Below, one piece after another: positions 27,092 to 37,672 of a DNA stretch of 64,000 nt. Origin of the DNA: Clostridiales bacterium. Its GTDB lineage: Bacteria > Bacillota > Clostridia > Christensenellales > Borkfalkiaceae. The translations under genes and the position numbers were made by a program. The DNA is taken from assembly GCA_023667345.1 (NCBI GenBank), contig JAMPAF010000002.1, positions 62,001 through 126,000 on the forward strand, in the 5' to 3' direction. A model generated the notes under the pieces. It saw only the letters and a program-made list of their open reading frames with translations. It was not told where the DNA came from and did no database searches. Position 1 is the stretch's first letter, and the number at the start of each line of letters is the position of its first letter.

Positions 27092-29023
27092 TTATTTGAG
27101 ATAATCGAGCCACAGCTTGCAAACTGCGTCGGAAGGCATGCGCCAGTCGCCGCGGGGAGAGAGCGCAACGCTCCCCACCTTTACGCCGTCGGGCGAGCAC
27201 GAACGCTTGAACTGCTGTGCAAAAAAGCATTTTATAAAGATTTTAAGCCACTTTTTTACCGTTTCGTTATCGTATACGCCCTCGAACGTTTTGGTTGCGA
27301 GATACAGAATTTTATCAGGCGTGAAACCGCAGCGCACGAAATAGTACAAAAAGAAATCGTGCAATTCGTAAGGTCCTACCAAATCCTCGGTTTTCTGCGC
27401 TATGTTGCCGTCTTTATCGGGCGGCAGAAGTTCGGGACTTATCGCGGTGTTCAGAATGCTTTCTAAAACCTCTTCCGCCTCGCCGCCGAGAACGCCCGCT
27501 TCGTACGTCACAAGGTGACGGACAAGCGTCTTGGGCACCGAAGAATTTAAGCCGTACATGGACATATGGTCGCCGTTGTAGGTCGCCCAGCCGAGCGCGA
27601 GTTCGCTCAAATCGCCCGTGCCGATAACCAAACCGTTACAATCGTTTGCGATATCCATTAAAACCATGGTACGCATGCGCGCCTGCGCGTTTTCGTAAGT
27701 GACGTTTTTATCGTCGGGGTCGTGCCCGATATCTTTGAAATGGCTTTCAACGGTATTGCCGACGGGCACAGTTTTTACGGTAACACCCAGCGCTTCCATA
27801 AGCTTTACGGCGTTGTTTTTTGTCTTATCCGTAGTTCCGAACGCGGGCATTGTCACGCCGACAATATCCTTTAAATCCTTACCGAGAGACTTGAACGCGC
27901 GCACGGTGACAAGAAGCGCGAGAGCCGAGTCCAGCCCGCCCGAAACGCCTATTACCGCCGTTTTGGAATTTGTGTGCGCAAGCCGCTTTTCAAGCCCTTT
28001 GGACTGAATATTTAAGATAAGCTCGCTTCTCTCCGCAAGTTTGCCGTTGTCCTCGGGAACAAACGGATTTTTGGGGTAAACGCGGGTAATGTCGCAATCG
28101 TTTTCAGAGGTTTGAAAATACTCGTAATAATATTCGCGGGCATTCTCGTCTTCGGTATATTTTTCCTTGGGATAGTAGCTGCTCGCCATACGCCTACGCT
28201 CATTCTCAATCGCTTCAACGTCAATTTCACCGTAAATAAGCCCGTTATCAAACAGCTTGCTTTCGGCAAGGACTTTGCCGTTTTCGAAAATTAAATTGTG
28301 CCCCGCAAACACCAAATCGGTAGTGCTTTCGCCGTTACCCGCATCGCTGTAAACGTAGCCTGAAATAAGCTTTGCCGACTGCATTTTAACGAGGTTGCGT
28401 CTGTACTCAGCCTTGCCTACCGTCTCGTTGCTTGCCGACAGATTGACGATAATATTCGCACCGTAAATCGCGTGCCGTATCGAAGGCGAGCACGGCGACC
28501 ATAAATCTTCGCAAATTTCACAAGCAACCGTAAAATTCGGATAATTTTCGGCTCTGAAAATACAGTCCGCGCGGAAAAGAATACCCTCCTGCCCCGCATA
28601 ATCAATATAGAACCACTGATTGGGTGCGGAAGCAAAATGACGTTTTTCGTAAAACTCGCCGTAATTGGGCAAATACGTTTTGGGAACAATGCCTAAAATT
28701 TTGCCGCCGCAAACAGCAACCGCACAGTTGTATAACTCTCCGTCCGAAGCAATCGGCACACCCACAAACACCAGTGTTTTTATGCCCTCGGTTGCCTTTG
28801 CTATTTCCGCAACCGCATTTTCGCACGCCGAAATTAACGCGGGTTGATTGAACAGGTCGCCGCACGTATAACCGCAGACGCAGAGTTCGGGGAAAACAGT
28901 GAGCTGACTGCCGTTTGCCGCGCTCTCTTTTATCGCTTCGATAATTTTATTTGTGTTGTATTCAACGTCGGCGACGCGTATATCGGGCGTCGCCGCGCAG
29001 ACCTTTACAAAGCCGTATTTCAT
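27092..29023 (-). CDS. nadE: Glutamine-dependent NAD+ synthetase
   Basis: Final step of NAD synthesis, amidating nicotinic acid adenine dinucleotide. The 643-aa protein joins an N-terminal nitrilase-type glutaminase (Glu in FPELCVCGY, Lys in VPKTYLPNYGEFYEKR, Cys in CEICEDLW) to a C-terminal synthetase with the PP-loop GVSGGLDSALALL. The ATG directly follows the recA stop codon. Its presence downstream of recA, next to cinA, whose PncC-type domain recycles nicotinamide mononucleotide, gives an NAD-metabolism theme at the end of this operon. Confidence 0.96.
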   Translation of the reverse strand: MKYGFVKVCAATPDIRVADVEYNTNKIIEAIKESAANGSQLTVFPELCVCGYTCGDLFNQPALISACENAVAEIAKATEGIKTLVFVGVPIASDGELYNCAVAVCGGKILGIVPKTYLPNYGEFYEKRHFASAPNQWFYIDYAGQEGILFRADCIFRAENYPNFTVACEICEDLWSPCSPSIRHAIYGANIIVNLSASNETVGKAEYRRNLVKMQSAKLISGYVYSDAGNGESTTDLVFAGHNLIFENGKVLAESKLFDNGLIYGEIDVEAIENERRRMASSYYPKEKYTEDENAREYYYEYFQTSENDCDITRVYPKNPFVPEDNGKLAERSELILNIQSKGLEKRLAHTNSKTAVIGVSGGLDSALALLVTVRAFKSLGKDLKDIVGVTMPAFGTTDKTKNNAVKLMEALGVTVKTVPVGNTVESHFKDIGHDPDDKNVTYENAQARMRTMVLMDIANDCNGLVIGTGDLSELALGWATYNGDHMSMYGLNSSVPKTLVRHLVTYEAGVLGGEAEEVLESILNTAISPELLPPDKDGNIAQKTEDLVGPYELHDFFLYYFVRCGFTPDKILYLATKTFEGVYDNETVKKWLKIFIKCFFAQQFKRSCSPDGVKVGSVALSPRGDWRMPSDAVCKLWLDYLK

Positions 29024-30031
29024 TTAGTCAACCTTTTTTAAAGAAGCCTTGTGCGCCTCTCTTATCTTCGCGTCGAGTTCCTCTTTGAGCGCGGGATTAG
29101 CCTTTAAGTGCTCACGCATCTTCTCTCTGCCGTTGGCGATTTTTTCGTCGTTATAGCTGAACCATGCGCCGCTCTTTGTCAAAATGCCGTACTCCAAACC
29201 CAAATCTATAAGGCAACCCTCTTCGGAAATGCCCTCGCCGTAAATAATGTCGAACTCCGCAACCTTGAACGGGGGCGCAACCTTGTTTTTAACCACCTTT
29301 GCCTTGGCTCTGTTGCCGACTATGTCGCCGTCGCTTTTAAGCGTATCCGCCTTTCTGATATCGAGGCGGAGAGACGCAAAGTATTTTAATGCCTTGCCGC
29401 CGGGGGTCGTCTCGGGATTGCCGAACATAACGCCCACCTTTTCGCGCAACTGGTTAATGAAGATTACGCAGGTTTTGGAACGGTTGGTTATGGCGGTAAG
29501 CTTTCTTAAAGCCTGCGACATAAGCCTTGCCAAAAGACCTACGTGCGTGTCGCCCATATCGCCTTCTATCTCCGCCTTGGGCGTTAAAGCCGCAACCGAG
29601 TCTACGACGATTACGTCGACCGCGCTCGAACGCACGAGCGACTCGCAGATATCGAGCGCCTGTTCGCCCGTGTCGGGCTGGGAAATGTACAGCTCGTCCG
29701 TCTTTACGCCGAGTGCGTGCGCATACACAGCATCAAGAGCGTGCTCCGCGTCGATAAACGCTGCGACGCCGCCCGCCTTTTGCGCCTGCGCGATTATGTG
29801 CAGAGCGACCGTCGTCTTGCCCGAAGATTCCGGTCCGTATATCTCCATAATTCTGCCCCTCGGCACGCCGCCCACGCCGAGAGCAAGGTCGAGCGAAAGA
29901 CAGCCCGTGGAAATAACTTCGAGTTCGGACGAAACCTTTTCGTCGCCGAGCTTCATAATTGCGCCCTTGCCGTACTGCTTTTCAATCATTGCGATAGTCG
30001 AGTTGAGTGCTTTGAGTTTTTCTTCGTTCAT
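29024..30031 (-). CDS. recA: Recombinase RecA
   Basis: Strand-exchange ATPase for homologous recombination and SOS activation. The 335-aa protein has Walker [10 protein letters not shown], Walker [11 protein letters not shown], the L2 loop region [15 protein letters not shown] and a C-terminal domain ending in basic residues. There is no intein. Start ATG at 30029-30031 with AGAGG 9 nt upstream. The order pgsA-cinA-recA is typical of Bacillota. I find no clear SOS box immediately upstream; it appears to be transcribed from the ftsK end of the operon. Confidence 0.98.
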   Translation of the reverse strand: MNEEKLKALNSTIAMIEKQYGKGAIMKLGDEKVSSELEVISTGCLSLDLALGVGGVPRGRIMEIYGPESSGKTTVALHIIAQAQKAGGVAAFIDAEHALDAVYAHALGVKTDELYISQPDTGEQALDICESLVRSSAVDVIVVDSVAALTPKAEIEGDMGDTHVGLLARLMSQALRKLTAITNRSKTCVIFINQLREKVGVMFGNPETTPGGKALKYFASLRLDIRKADTLKSDGDIVGNRAKAKVVKNKVAPPFKVAEFDIIYGEGISEEGCLIDLGLEYGILTKSGAWFSYNDEKIANGREKMREHLKANPALKEELDAKIREAHKASLKKVD

Positions 30032-30048
30032 TTATGTTTACCTCTAAA

Positions 30049-31146
30049 TTATTTTAACCTTTTATATGCAAGGAACAGCGCATGGTTTATAGCCTTTTCG
30101 GTTACCGCTTCTCTGTCGCCCGCAAAATTGAATTTGTAAACGGCTATGTCGCCTTCGACGCCCACGCCTATAAACGCAAGCCCCACGGGCTTTAACGTGT
30201 TGTCCGATTTAGGACCGGCTATGCCCGTTGTGGATACCGCAACCTCGCAATTACCCGCATTTAACAAGCCTTCCGCCATTTGGTACGCCGTTTCCGCCGA
30301 CACCGCGCCGTGGCTGTTCAGCGTAAGTTCGCCGACGCCAAGCCTTTGCATTTTCGATTGGTTGGAATAGGTGTTCAAGCCTTCGAAGTACACCTCCGAA
30401 ACGCCCGAAATTTCCACAAGCCTTTTGCCTACGCCGCCGCCCGTAAAACTTTCCGCCGTCGCGATTTTCATTCGCCGTAACTTTAACAGGCGGAAAAGCT
30501 GTTCGGCAAGCGATATATCTTCGAGCGCGTAAATGTAGTCGTTGAGCTGAAAGATTATGTTGCGAAGAGCCTCGTCGAGCCGCATTTTGGGCGTTTCGGA
30601 CGAGTACGCAATCTCTATTTTGCAATCGTCGTAAACTTCCTTGACGTTAAACGTAACGCCGCCGTCGGGGAAACATTCCGCCGCTTTCGAAACCGCTTCG
30701 CAAATGAGCTTTTGCGGCGCGCCTACCGCCTTTATTACCGCTGCTTCATACTTTACGCCGTACTTTTTATCCAAAACTTTTTTTATATCTTCGAACAAAA
30801 GTCTGTTTTGCGCGTCGGAATAAATTATAAATACGCTTTTTTCGCCGCTGTTTAAAATGCCCAGTCCGTCGAACTGCCCGCCCGTAAGCTGTGCGGTAAA
30901 GTCGGTTAGCGTTTTGCCCATCTTTTCGGGGCAAAGCAAGAGGATATTGTCGTAATTTTCCACGCCGTCTTTGAGCGCGCGCACAATTTCCGACTGACTG
31001 TCGTACGCCACGCGGCTTATCTTATCGCAATAATAGCCGTAAGTTGCAAGGCGCTCCGCCGTTTTTTCGATTTTATTAAGCTCAATCTGCCGTCTGTTTT
31101 CGAACGCGAGCAGAATTGTTTTTCCGTTTTTAACCGTTGTGCTCAT
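30049..31146 (-). CDS. cinA: CinA-family protein with nicotinamide-nucleotide amidase (PncC) domain
   Basis: The C-terminal part (about residues 207-365) is a clear CinA/PncC domain: MKIATAESFTGGGVGKRL, then GAVSAETAYQMAEGLL and TTGIAGPKSDN. It deamidates nicotinamide mononucleotide. The N-terminal 200 residues occupy the place of the usual MoaB-like (COG1058) domain but lack its familiar opening and G-rich motifs, so that half is divergent or degenerate. Total length is 365 aa against about 410 in full CinA. It overlaps the pgsA stop by an ATGA junction, and position between pgsA and recA supports the assignment. Confidence 0.85.
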   Translation of the reverse strand: MSTTVKNGKTILLAFENRRQIELNKIEKTAERLATYGYYCDKISRVAYDSQSEIVRALKDGVENYDNILLLCPEKMGKTLTDFTAQLTGGQFDGLGILNSGEKSVFIIYSDAQNRLLFEDIKKVLDKKYGVKYEAAVIKAVGAPQKLICEAVSKAAECFPDGGVTFNVKEVYDDCKIEIAYSSETPKMRLDEALRNIIFQLNDYIYALEDISLAEQLFRLLKLRRMKIATAESFTGGGVGKRLVEISGVSEVYFEGLNTYSNQSKMQRLGVGELTLNSHGAVSAETAYQMAEGLLNAGNCEVAVSTTGIAGPKSDNTLKPVGLAFIGVGVEGDIAVYKFNFAGDREAVTEKAINHALFLAYKRLK

Positions 31147-31742
31147 ACCTTTAAAACCTGAATATTTTTAACCACGTAGTTTATGCCCGATATCACGGTG
31201 AGAAGGGTTGCCAAGGCAAAGAAACCGAGCCCGATATAGTTTATTATCAGCACGGCGAGATGCCCGCCCAAAAACTCGGAAAGCCCCGCCGAGACTAAAA
31301 GCAAAATTAAGCTTACCATCTGCGTGACCGTCTTGTATTTGCCGATAATATCCGCGGCGATGACTATGCCCGCGTCGGCGGCTACCATTCTGAACCCGCT
31401 GACAATGAGCTCCCTCGCCAAAATAATCGCAACGCAGCACCCGCCCGCAATCAGCGACCAGCCGCCGAGCCCCAAAGTAAAGAATGCGTTCGGCGCGGTC
31501 AGAAAAACAATCATTGCGGCGGCAACTAAAATTTTGTCGGCAACGGGGTCTAAAAACTTGCCGAGGTTGGTAATCAGATGATATTTGCGCGCAAAGTAGC
31601 CGTCCAAAAAGTCGGTGAAGCTCGCCAAAGCAAACACCGCGAGAGCCGCGAAATAGTGCCCCTTAAACGGCACGTAGAAGAGCGCCAAAAACAGCGGTAT
31701 CATTACAACCCTTGCAATGGTAAGCTTGTTGGGTAGATTCAT
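31143..31742 (-). CDS. pgsA: CDP-diacylglycerol-glycerol-3-phosphate 3-phosphatidyltransferase
   Basis: Integral membrane enzyme making phosphatidylglycerol phosphate. The 199-aa protein has the CDP-alcohol phosphatidyltransferase signature DGYFARKYHLITNLGKFLDP (D-G-x2-A-R...G-x3-D) and about five to six transmembrane helices. I start it at ATG 31740-31742 (MNLPNKLTIARV, the usual family start), preceded by AAGGGGG. A longer form from GTG at 31799, overlapping the rimO stop, is possible but adds a non-conserved polar tail. Confidence 0.92.
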   Translation of the reverse strand: MNLPNKLTIARVVMIPLFLALFYVPFKGHYFAALAVFALASFTDFLDGYFARKYHLITNLGKFLDPVADKILVAAAMIVFLTAPNAFFTLGLGGWSLIAGGCCVAIILARELIVSGFRMVAADAGIVIAADIIGKYKTVTQMVSLILLLVSAGLSEFLGGHLAVLIINYIGLGFFALATLLTVISGINYVVKNIQVLKV

Positions 31743-31791
31743 TACCCCCTTACCCTTGGCAAATTTATAAAATTTACTCTCGTTATTTTCT

Positions 31792-33129
31792 TCACTCACC
31801 GTCGAAGTCCTCCGTCTTACCGTACAAATCATAGCTGTCGCAAGACAAAATTTTTACGTCGTAATACTCGCCCTGCACCGCTCTTTCGGCGTTAAAATAA
31901 ATTTTTCCGTCAATTTCGGGTGCGCTGAAATATGCGCGTCCGACAAAGCAACCTTTTTCGTAATCTATCCCGTCGCACAGTGCTTTCACCGTCTTGCCGA
32001 TAAAGGATTTGAGATATTCTTCCGAAATCTCCCTCTGCACGGCGTACAGCTTTTTTACACGCCGCTTTTTAACCGCGTACGGCACCTGCCCCTGCATTTT
32101 GTATGCGGGCGTGTCCGGCTCGCGCGAGTAGGCGAAAAACCCGCAGTTTACAAGTTTTGCCCGCCGTAAAAAGTCGCACATAGCCTCGAACTCCTCTTCC
32201 GTTTCGGTAGGAAAGCCGCTTATAAACGTGGAGCGGATTGCAATATCGGGGATTTCCCGCTTCAATCTGTCGATTAAATTTAAGTACTCTTCCCGCGTGC
32301 CGCGCCTGTTCATAAGTTTAAGTACGCGCGTCTCGCTGTGTTGCAAGGGAATATCAAGATATTTTATTATCTTCGGGTTGTCCCTAATCTCGGAAATTAA
32401 CCCGTCGTCTATCATATCGGGATAACAGTAAAGTAATCTTACACTGTTAATGTTGCCAAGTGTTGTCAGCTTTTGTAAAAAATTTACTAAAAAATTTTTT
32501 CCGTAGAGGTCAATGCCGTACCGCGAAACGTCCTGCGCAACCAAAATAAGCTCGGAAACGTCGCCCAAACCCTCTGCTTCGCGCAATAGCTCCTCCATGG
32601 GGTAACTACGGTATCTGCCGCGGATTTTGGGGATAAGGCAGTACGTGCAGAAGTTGTTACAGCCGTCGGCAATCTTTAAATACGCATAATGGCACGGCGT
32701 GGTTACCACCCTTTGTTCGCAGTATTTATTATCGCCCAGCCCGACGAAATTAACTCTTTCGTCCAAGTACGATTTTTCGAGCGCGTCGAAAAAGCTTCCG
32801 TAATCGTCAATACCCAAAAACACGTCCGCCTCTGTAAGTGCGCCGTACAGCTCCCCCACGTATTTTTGCGGGAGACAGCCGCTTACGACAAGTTTTTCGA
32901 GGTTGCCGCTCTTGCGACGTGCGCAGTCGAGCACCGTTTCGATAGATTCTTTCCGCGCCTCGTTCAAAAACGCGCACGTGTTTACGATTATTACGTTCGC
33001 CTCTTCGATATCGTCGGTAATATACAATCCGCGGGCGCGTATCTCTGATAACAGCTTTTCAGTATCGACGCGGTTTTTATCGCACCCGAGCGAAATCACG
33101 CCGAATTTTTTGCGCGTAAAATCAATCAT
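31792..33129 (-). CDS. rimO: Ribosomal protein S12 methylthiotransferase RimO
   Basis: Radical SAM enzyme that methylthiolates an aspartate of ribosomal protein S12. The 445-aa protein opens with KFGVISLGCDKNRVDTEKLL, the RimO-type N-terminus. The cluster motif is DGCNNFCTYCLIPKIRGRYRS and a TRAM domain ends the protein. It is distinguished from MiaB by the SLGCDKNRVDTE start and by genome position beside ftsK and pgsA. Start ATG at 33127-33129 overlaps the ftsK stop by 8 nt. Confidence 0.95.
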   Translation of the reverse strand: MIDFTRKKFGVISLGCDKNRVDTEKLLSEIRARGLYITDDIEEANVIIVNTCAFLNEARKESIETVLDCARRKSGNLEKLVVSGCLPQKYVGELYGALTEADVFLGIDDYGSFFDALEKSYLDERVNFVGLGDNKYCEQRVVTTPCHYAYLKIADGCNNFCTYCLIPKIRGRYRSYPMEELLREAEGLGDVSELILVAQDVSRYGIDLYGKNFLVNFLQKLTTLGNINSVRLLYCYPDMIDDGLISEIRDNPKIIKYLDIPLQHSETRVLKLMNRRGTREEYLNLIDRLKREIPDIAIRSTFISGFPTETEEEFEAMCDFLRRAKLVNCGFFAYSREPDTPAYKMQGQVPYAVKKRRVKKLYAVQREISEEYLKSFIGKTVKALCDGIDYEKGCFVGRAYFSAPEIDGKIYFNAERAVQGEYYDVKILSCDSYDLYGKTEDFDGE

Positions 33130-36100
33130 CTACGTCACCGTAACGCTGAATAAACTCCTCGCGCGAGAGCAACACCTTTCTCGGCTTCGAGCCCTCGGAC
33201 TGGGTTATGTAATTCATATTTTCCATCCAGTCGATTATCTTGCACGCCTTCATATAGCCTATGGGGAAGCGACGCTGAATCATGGAAACCGACGCCTGAT
33301 TGGACGTTACGCAGAATTTGAGAGCCTTTATAAAGGTGTCGTCCACCTTCGAGACGTCGCCGCTCATATCGCCCCCTTCGGGCGCGGCGTCGGACGGCTC
33401 TTCCTCTACCGTGTTGATAAAGTCGCTGACGCTCTGGTCGAAATACGTTTCGTTGTTCTGTTTAACGAAATCGGTGACCTTCTGCACCTCGTGCGTGTCG
33501 ACGAAGCAGCCCTGAATTCTTGCAAGTTCGGGATTTTCAGCCGAGCGGAAATATAAATCGCCCTTGCCGAGCAGTTTTTCCGCGCCGCCTATATCGAAAA
33601 TGCACCTTGCGTCGTCGAATGAGTTGACCTTAAAGCCTATACGCGTGGGCAGGTTGGACTTAATCAAGCCCGTGATGCAGTCGACCGAGGGACGCTGCGT
33701 TGCGAGTATGAGGTGAATACCGCACGCTCTCGACTTCTGCACAAGCCTTATAATCCGGCTTTCGATATCCTTTTTGGCTTGCAGCATCAAGTCGCCGAAC
33801 TCGTCGAGAATTACGACGATTTTGGGCAGTTTTTCCTCGCCCTCGGGCAAATGCGCGTTGTATTCTGTAAGGTTCTTGGTTGCAACGCCCTTTTCGGTCA
33901 TCTCCTTAAAGAGCTGATAGCGCCTTTCCATTTCCTTGATTGCCCAGTTGAGCGCCTTTATCGCCTTATCCACGTCGTAGATAATTTCGTTTATCATAAG
34001 GTGGGGCAGTTTGTCGTAGGAAATGAACTCGACCTGTTTGGGGTCGACGAGAATAAAGCGCAGCTCTTCCGGTCCGTATTTATACAGCAAGCTTATAATA
34101 AGCGTGCTCAAACAGATACTCTTACCGCTGCCCGTGGTGCCCGCAACAAGAAGGTGTGGCATTTTGGTAATGTCGGGACAGACGACCTGCCCTTCCACGT
34201 TTTTGCCGAGAGTGAAAGTCAGACTATTGGGTTTGGAGTTCAGGAAAACACTGCTGGCAAGCATGGTCTTTAATCCGACTACGCAACGCGACGAGTTGGG
34301 CACCTCGATAGATATTGCGCCTTTTGAATAGTTGAGGTAGGCGTTTACGTTCTCTTTCATGAGAGCCATTGCTATCGCTTCCCTGTATTTGAGCGCGTTT
34401 TTGATGTTTGTTCTGTCCTCGATAATTACGTCGTAGCGCGTTATTGCGGGACCGACGACTACGTTTGAAATTCTGCTTTCTATGCGGTAGTCGGCGAGCG
34501 TTTCGCAAATTATCTGCTTGCTCTCCTCAATCTCCGCCGTGTTTACGTTGGTATTTTCGGGATAATCGTCCAAAAGGTCGAGCGACGGACGCACGTATTT
34601 CTTCCACACGTGCTTGGGCTTTTCCTCGGGAACGGGCTCGGGCTCAGGCTTGGGTGCGGGCTCCTTGCGGACGCTCTCGCGGACGGGCGGCGTAAACTGG
34701 GTACGCTCGGGGGGATTTACAGCGGCGCGGTCCCTTGCGGGAGGGTCGGCGGACTTTGTCTCGCGGCTTTCCGCACTGCGGTCTGAAAGCGGCGTCTGGT
34801 CGCCGAAAAGATTGTCGTTGCCTTCCGAGTCGTCGAAAAGGTTCTCTCTGCTCCTCTCCCTTCTGTCAGACTGCAACGCCGACACGTCGGGTTCTATCCG
34901 TCTCTCGCTGCTTAAACGGGGATTGGACGAGCTGAACAAGTCGAAAAGACTGCTCCTTTCGCGGGGTTTTTCCTCGGGCTTAGCGGGTTCCTCGGGCGCG
35001 GGTTCGGGCTCTTCGGGCTCTTCCGTCACGCCACCGATAAAGCTATCTGTTTCGGGCTCATCGTGCTCGGGTTCGGGAAGCGTCGGCTCGTCGTCCGAAC
35101 GCAGGCTGTACGGATTATTGTCCGCGCGGGGAACGAGCGGTTCGGAATAGTCGCGGATAATCTGCGGCTCCGTTCTTTCGTCCTCTTCAAAGTCCGCCGA
35201 CGCGCTCTCGTCAACCGTGTAAGAGCTGAAATCTTCTTCCGCGTCGGGCTTTTCCTCGTACAGCGGTCTGTCGCCGAGGTTCTGTACGGGCTCGTCGCCG
35301 TAAAGGTACGACGGCGTACTCTCGCTCTCTCCGTAATTTTCCACGTCCGCCGCATAGTCGTCGGTATACGACGTTCCTTCCGCGGGCGTAACGCTCTGCG
35401 CACTTGTCGGCGCGGCGGGATTGCTCGAAAAACTCTTCATATAGTCGCCCTCGTTCTGCACGGGGTGATTGAAGTACGAGTCCTCGTTGTAAATCATATT
35501 TCTGCGATAGCTTTCCGCGGCAAATTCGCCGTTCTGAAAGAGTATTCTTCTGCCGAGATTTTCGGGCGAGAATCTGTCGGCGCTCGGCTTCTGCTCCGCG
35601 GGTTGCGCAGCCTGCGCGGGTTTTTTAACCGTCTGCGGGCGCACGGTCTCACCCTGCTTAACGTTTGTTACAATCTCGTGATTTTCGTTTACCGAATAGA
35701 GTTTATCGGGCGTGTCGGCGCGGCTTTCGGTCGGCTGGGGCTGTTCCTCTTCCTTTGCCGCAACCTCTTTCGCCGAGGAATGTGCGCGGGCGACCATTTT
35801 GCCGAGTACGAGACTTCTTACCGCCAAAAATGCGAACGCTCCGCACGCAACCGTGAGCAACGAGAAAATTACGTATGCGCCAACATACGTTGTGCCCTTT
35901 GCGACGGGGAAAACGAGAAGCCCGCTTATAACGCCGCCGAACGTGTAGCCGCTGTACCCCTTTGCAGCGTTATTGAAGCACTGCGCAAGGTAGCCGCCGT
36001 AGCTTGCCATCGAATAATTTCTTGTGGTAACCGCGTGAAAAAGCAGAAACAGCATAAAGACGGTGAGCGCCGAAAGGATAAGGCAACGCACGTTGATTTT

Positions 36101-36340
36101 AAGCTTTTTTTCAAAGACGAGCCACTCGCCGAGATAAGCCAAAAGCGCGACGATAAAATAGGACGCGTAACCGAACGTTCCGTACATAAAGGTGCATATC
36201 GCACCGCCGAAGTCCATAAAGATGACTTTATTTGTTAAAAGAATTACAGTAAGAATAAAGCAGAACAACAAAATTGTCATTCCGAGCGTTTCTCTTGTAA
36301 GTATATACGAGCGTTTATCGTTGTTTTTCTTCTTGTTCAC
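33122..36340 (-). CDS. ftsK: DNA translocase FtsK/SpoIIIE
   Basis: Septum-located ATP-driven DNA pump that clears chromosomes from the closing division site. The N-terminus has four or five transmembrane helices and is followed by a long acidic, Glu/Pro-rich linker. The RecA-like motor holds Walker A VAGTTGSGKSICLST near residue 730 and Walker B VVILDEFGDLM, and a C-terminal winged-helix gamma domain follows. I use GTG at 36338-36340 (1072 aa) because GGAG lies 9 nt upstream. An ATG at 36368-36370 sits at the predicted transcription start, only 5 nt below the -10 box, and is unlikely to be used. First gene of the operon to nadE. Confidence 0.94.
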   Translation of the reverse strand: MNKKKNNDKRSYILTRETLGMTILLFCFILTVILLTNKVIFMDFGGAICTFMYGTFGYASYFIVALLAYLGEWLVFEKKLKINVRCLILSALTVFMLFLLFHAVTTRNYSMASYGGYLAQCFNNAAKGYSGYTFGGVISGLLVFPVAKGTTYVGAYVIFSLLTVACGAFAFLAVRSLVLGKMVARAHSSAKEVAAKEEEQPQPTESRADTPDKLYSVNENHEIVTNVKQGETVRPQTVKKPAQAAQPAEQKPSADRFSPENLGRRILFQNGEFAAESYRRNMIYNEDSYFNHPVQNEGDYMKSFSSNPAAPTSAQSVTPAEGTSYTDDYAADVENYGESESTPSYLYGDEPVQNLGDRPLYEEKPDAEEDFSSYTVDESASADFEEDERTEPQIIRDYSEPLVPRADNNPYSLRSDDEPTLPEPEHDEPETDSFIGGVTEEPEEPEPAPEEPAKPEEKPRERSSLFDLFSSSNPRLSSERRIEPDVSALQSDRRERSRENLFDDSEGNDNLFGDQTPLSDRSAESRETKSADPPARDRAAVNPPERTQFTPPVRESVRKEPAPKPEPEPVPEEKPKHVWKKYVRPSLDLLDDYPENTNVNTAEIEESKQIICETLADYRIESRISNVVVGPAITRYDVIIEDRTNIKNALKYREAIAMALMKENVNAYLNYSKGAISIEVPNSSRCVVGLKTMLASSVFLNSKPNSLTFTLGKNVEGQVVCPDITKMPHLLVAGTTGSGKSICLSTLIISLLYKYGPEELRFILVDPKQVEFISYDKLPHLMINEIIYDVDKAIKALNWAIKEMERRYQLFKEMTEKGVATKNLTEYNAHLPEGEEKLPKIVVILDEFGDLMLQAKKDIESRIIRLVQKSRACGIHLILATQRPSVDCITGLIKSNLPTRIGFKVNSFDDARCIFDIGGAEKLLGKGDLYFRSAENPELARIQGCFVDTHEVQKVTDFVKQNNETYFDQSVSDFINTVEEEPSDAAPEGGDMSGDVSKVDDTFIKALKFCVTSNQASVSMIQRRFPIGYMKACKIIDWMENMNYITQSEGSKPRKVLLSREEFIQRYGDVDD

Positions 36341-36375
36341 CGCAAATTCTCCGATTGCATTTTTCTGCATTTTTT

Positions 36376-36404
36376 ATTATAACATTTACAACTTAAAAAG
36401 ACAA
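36376..36404 (-). promoter_or_regulatory. Promoter of ftsK operon
   Basis: On the minus strand, TTGTCT (36399-36404), a 17-nt spacer and a perfect TATAAT (36376-36381). Confidence 0.65.
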
Positions 36405-36417
36405 CAAAATGCGGGTT

Positions 36418-36455
36418 AAAAAAATAAAAATCGCGCCCGCAAAATGCAAGCGCGA
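36418..36455 (-). terminator. Terminator after ilvC
   Basis: The minus-strand transcript forms a 10-bp stem (TCGCGCTTGC/GCGGGCGCGA, two wobbles) with an ATTTT loop, followed by T5-A-T7. Confidence 0.85.
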
Positions 36456-36474
36456 CCAATATTTTAATTTACAA

Positions 36475-37530
<1,056 letters not shown>

Positions 37531-37542
37531 CTATTTGTTAAA

Positions 37543-37571
37543 ATTATATTTATTTGCCGCAATAAAGTCAA
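37543..37571 (-). promoter_or_regulatory. Promoter of ilvC
   Basis: On the minus strand, TTGACT (37566-37571), a 17-nt spacer and a perfect TATAAT (37543-37548). Confidence 0.75.
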
Positions 37572-37610
37572 GCGATATAATATTTTATTTAATAATCCGT
37601 TTCAAAAAAA

Positions 37611-37639
37611 TTGCATATTTTTTGTATTCGATGTATAAT
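37611..37639 (+). promoter_or_regulatory. Promoter of the DUF815 ATPase gene
   Basis: TTGCAT (37611-37616), a 17-nt spacer and TATAAT (37634-37639), divergent from the ilvC promoter. Confidence 0.65.
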
Positions 37640-37672
37640 AAATCAAAAATTAACTGATAAAAGCGAATATTT

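Noticed and set aside
35063..36238. A 391-codon open frame on the plus strand antisense to ftsK
   Set aside because: It mirrors the low-complexity linker and membrane region of ftsK, has Arg/Val-rich composition typical of antisense frames in this codon usage, and lacks a ribosome binding site or known motifs.
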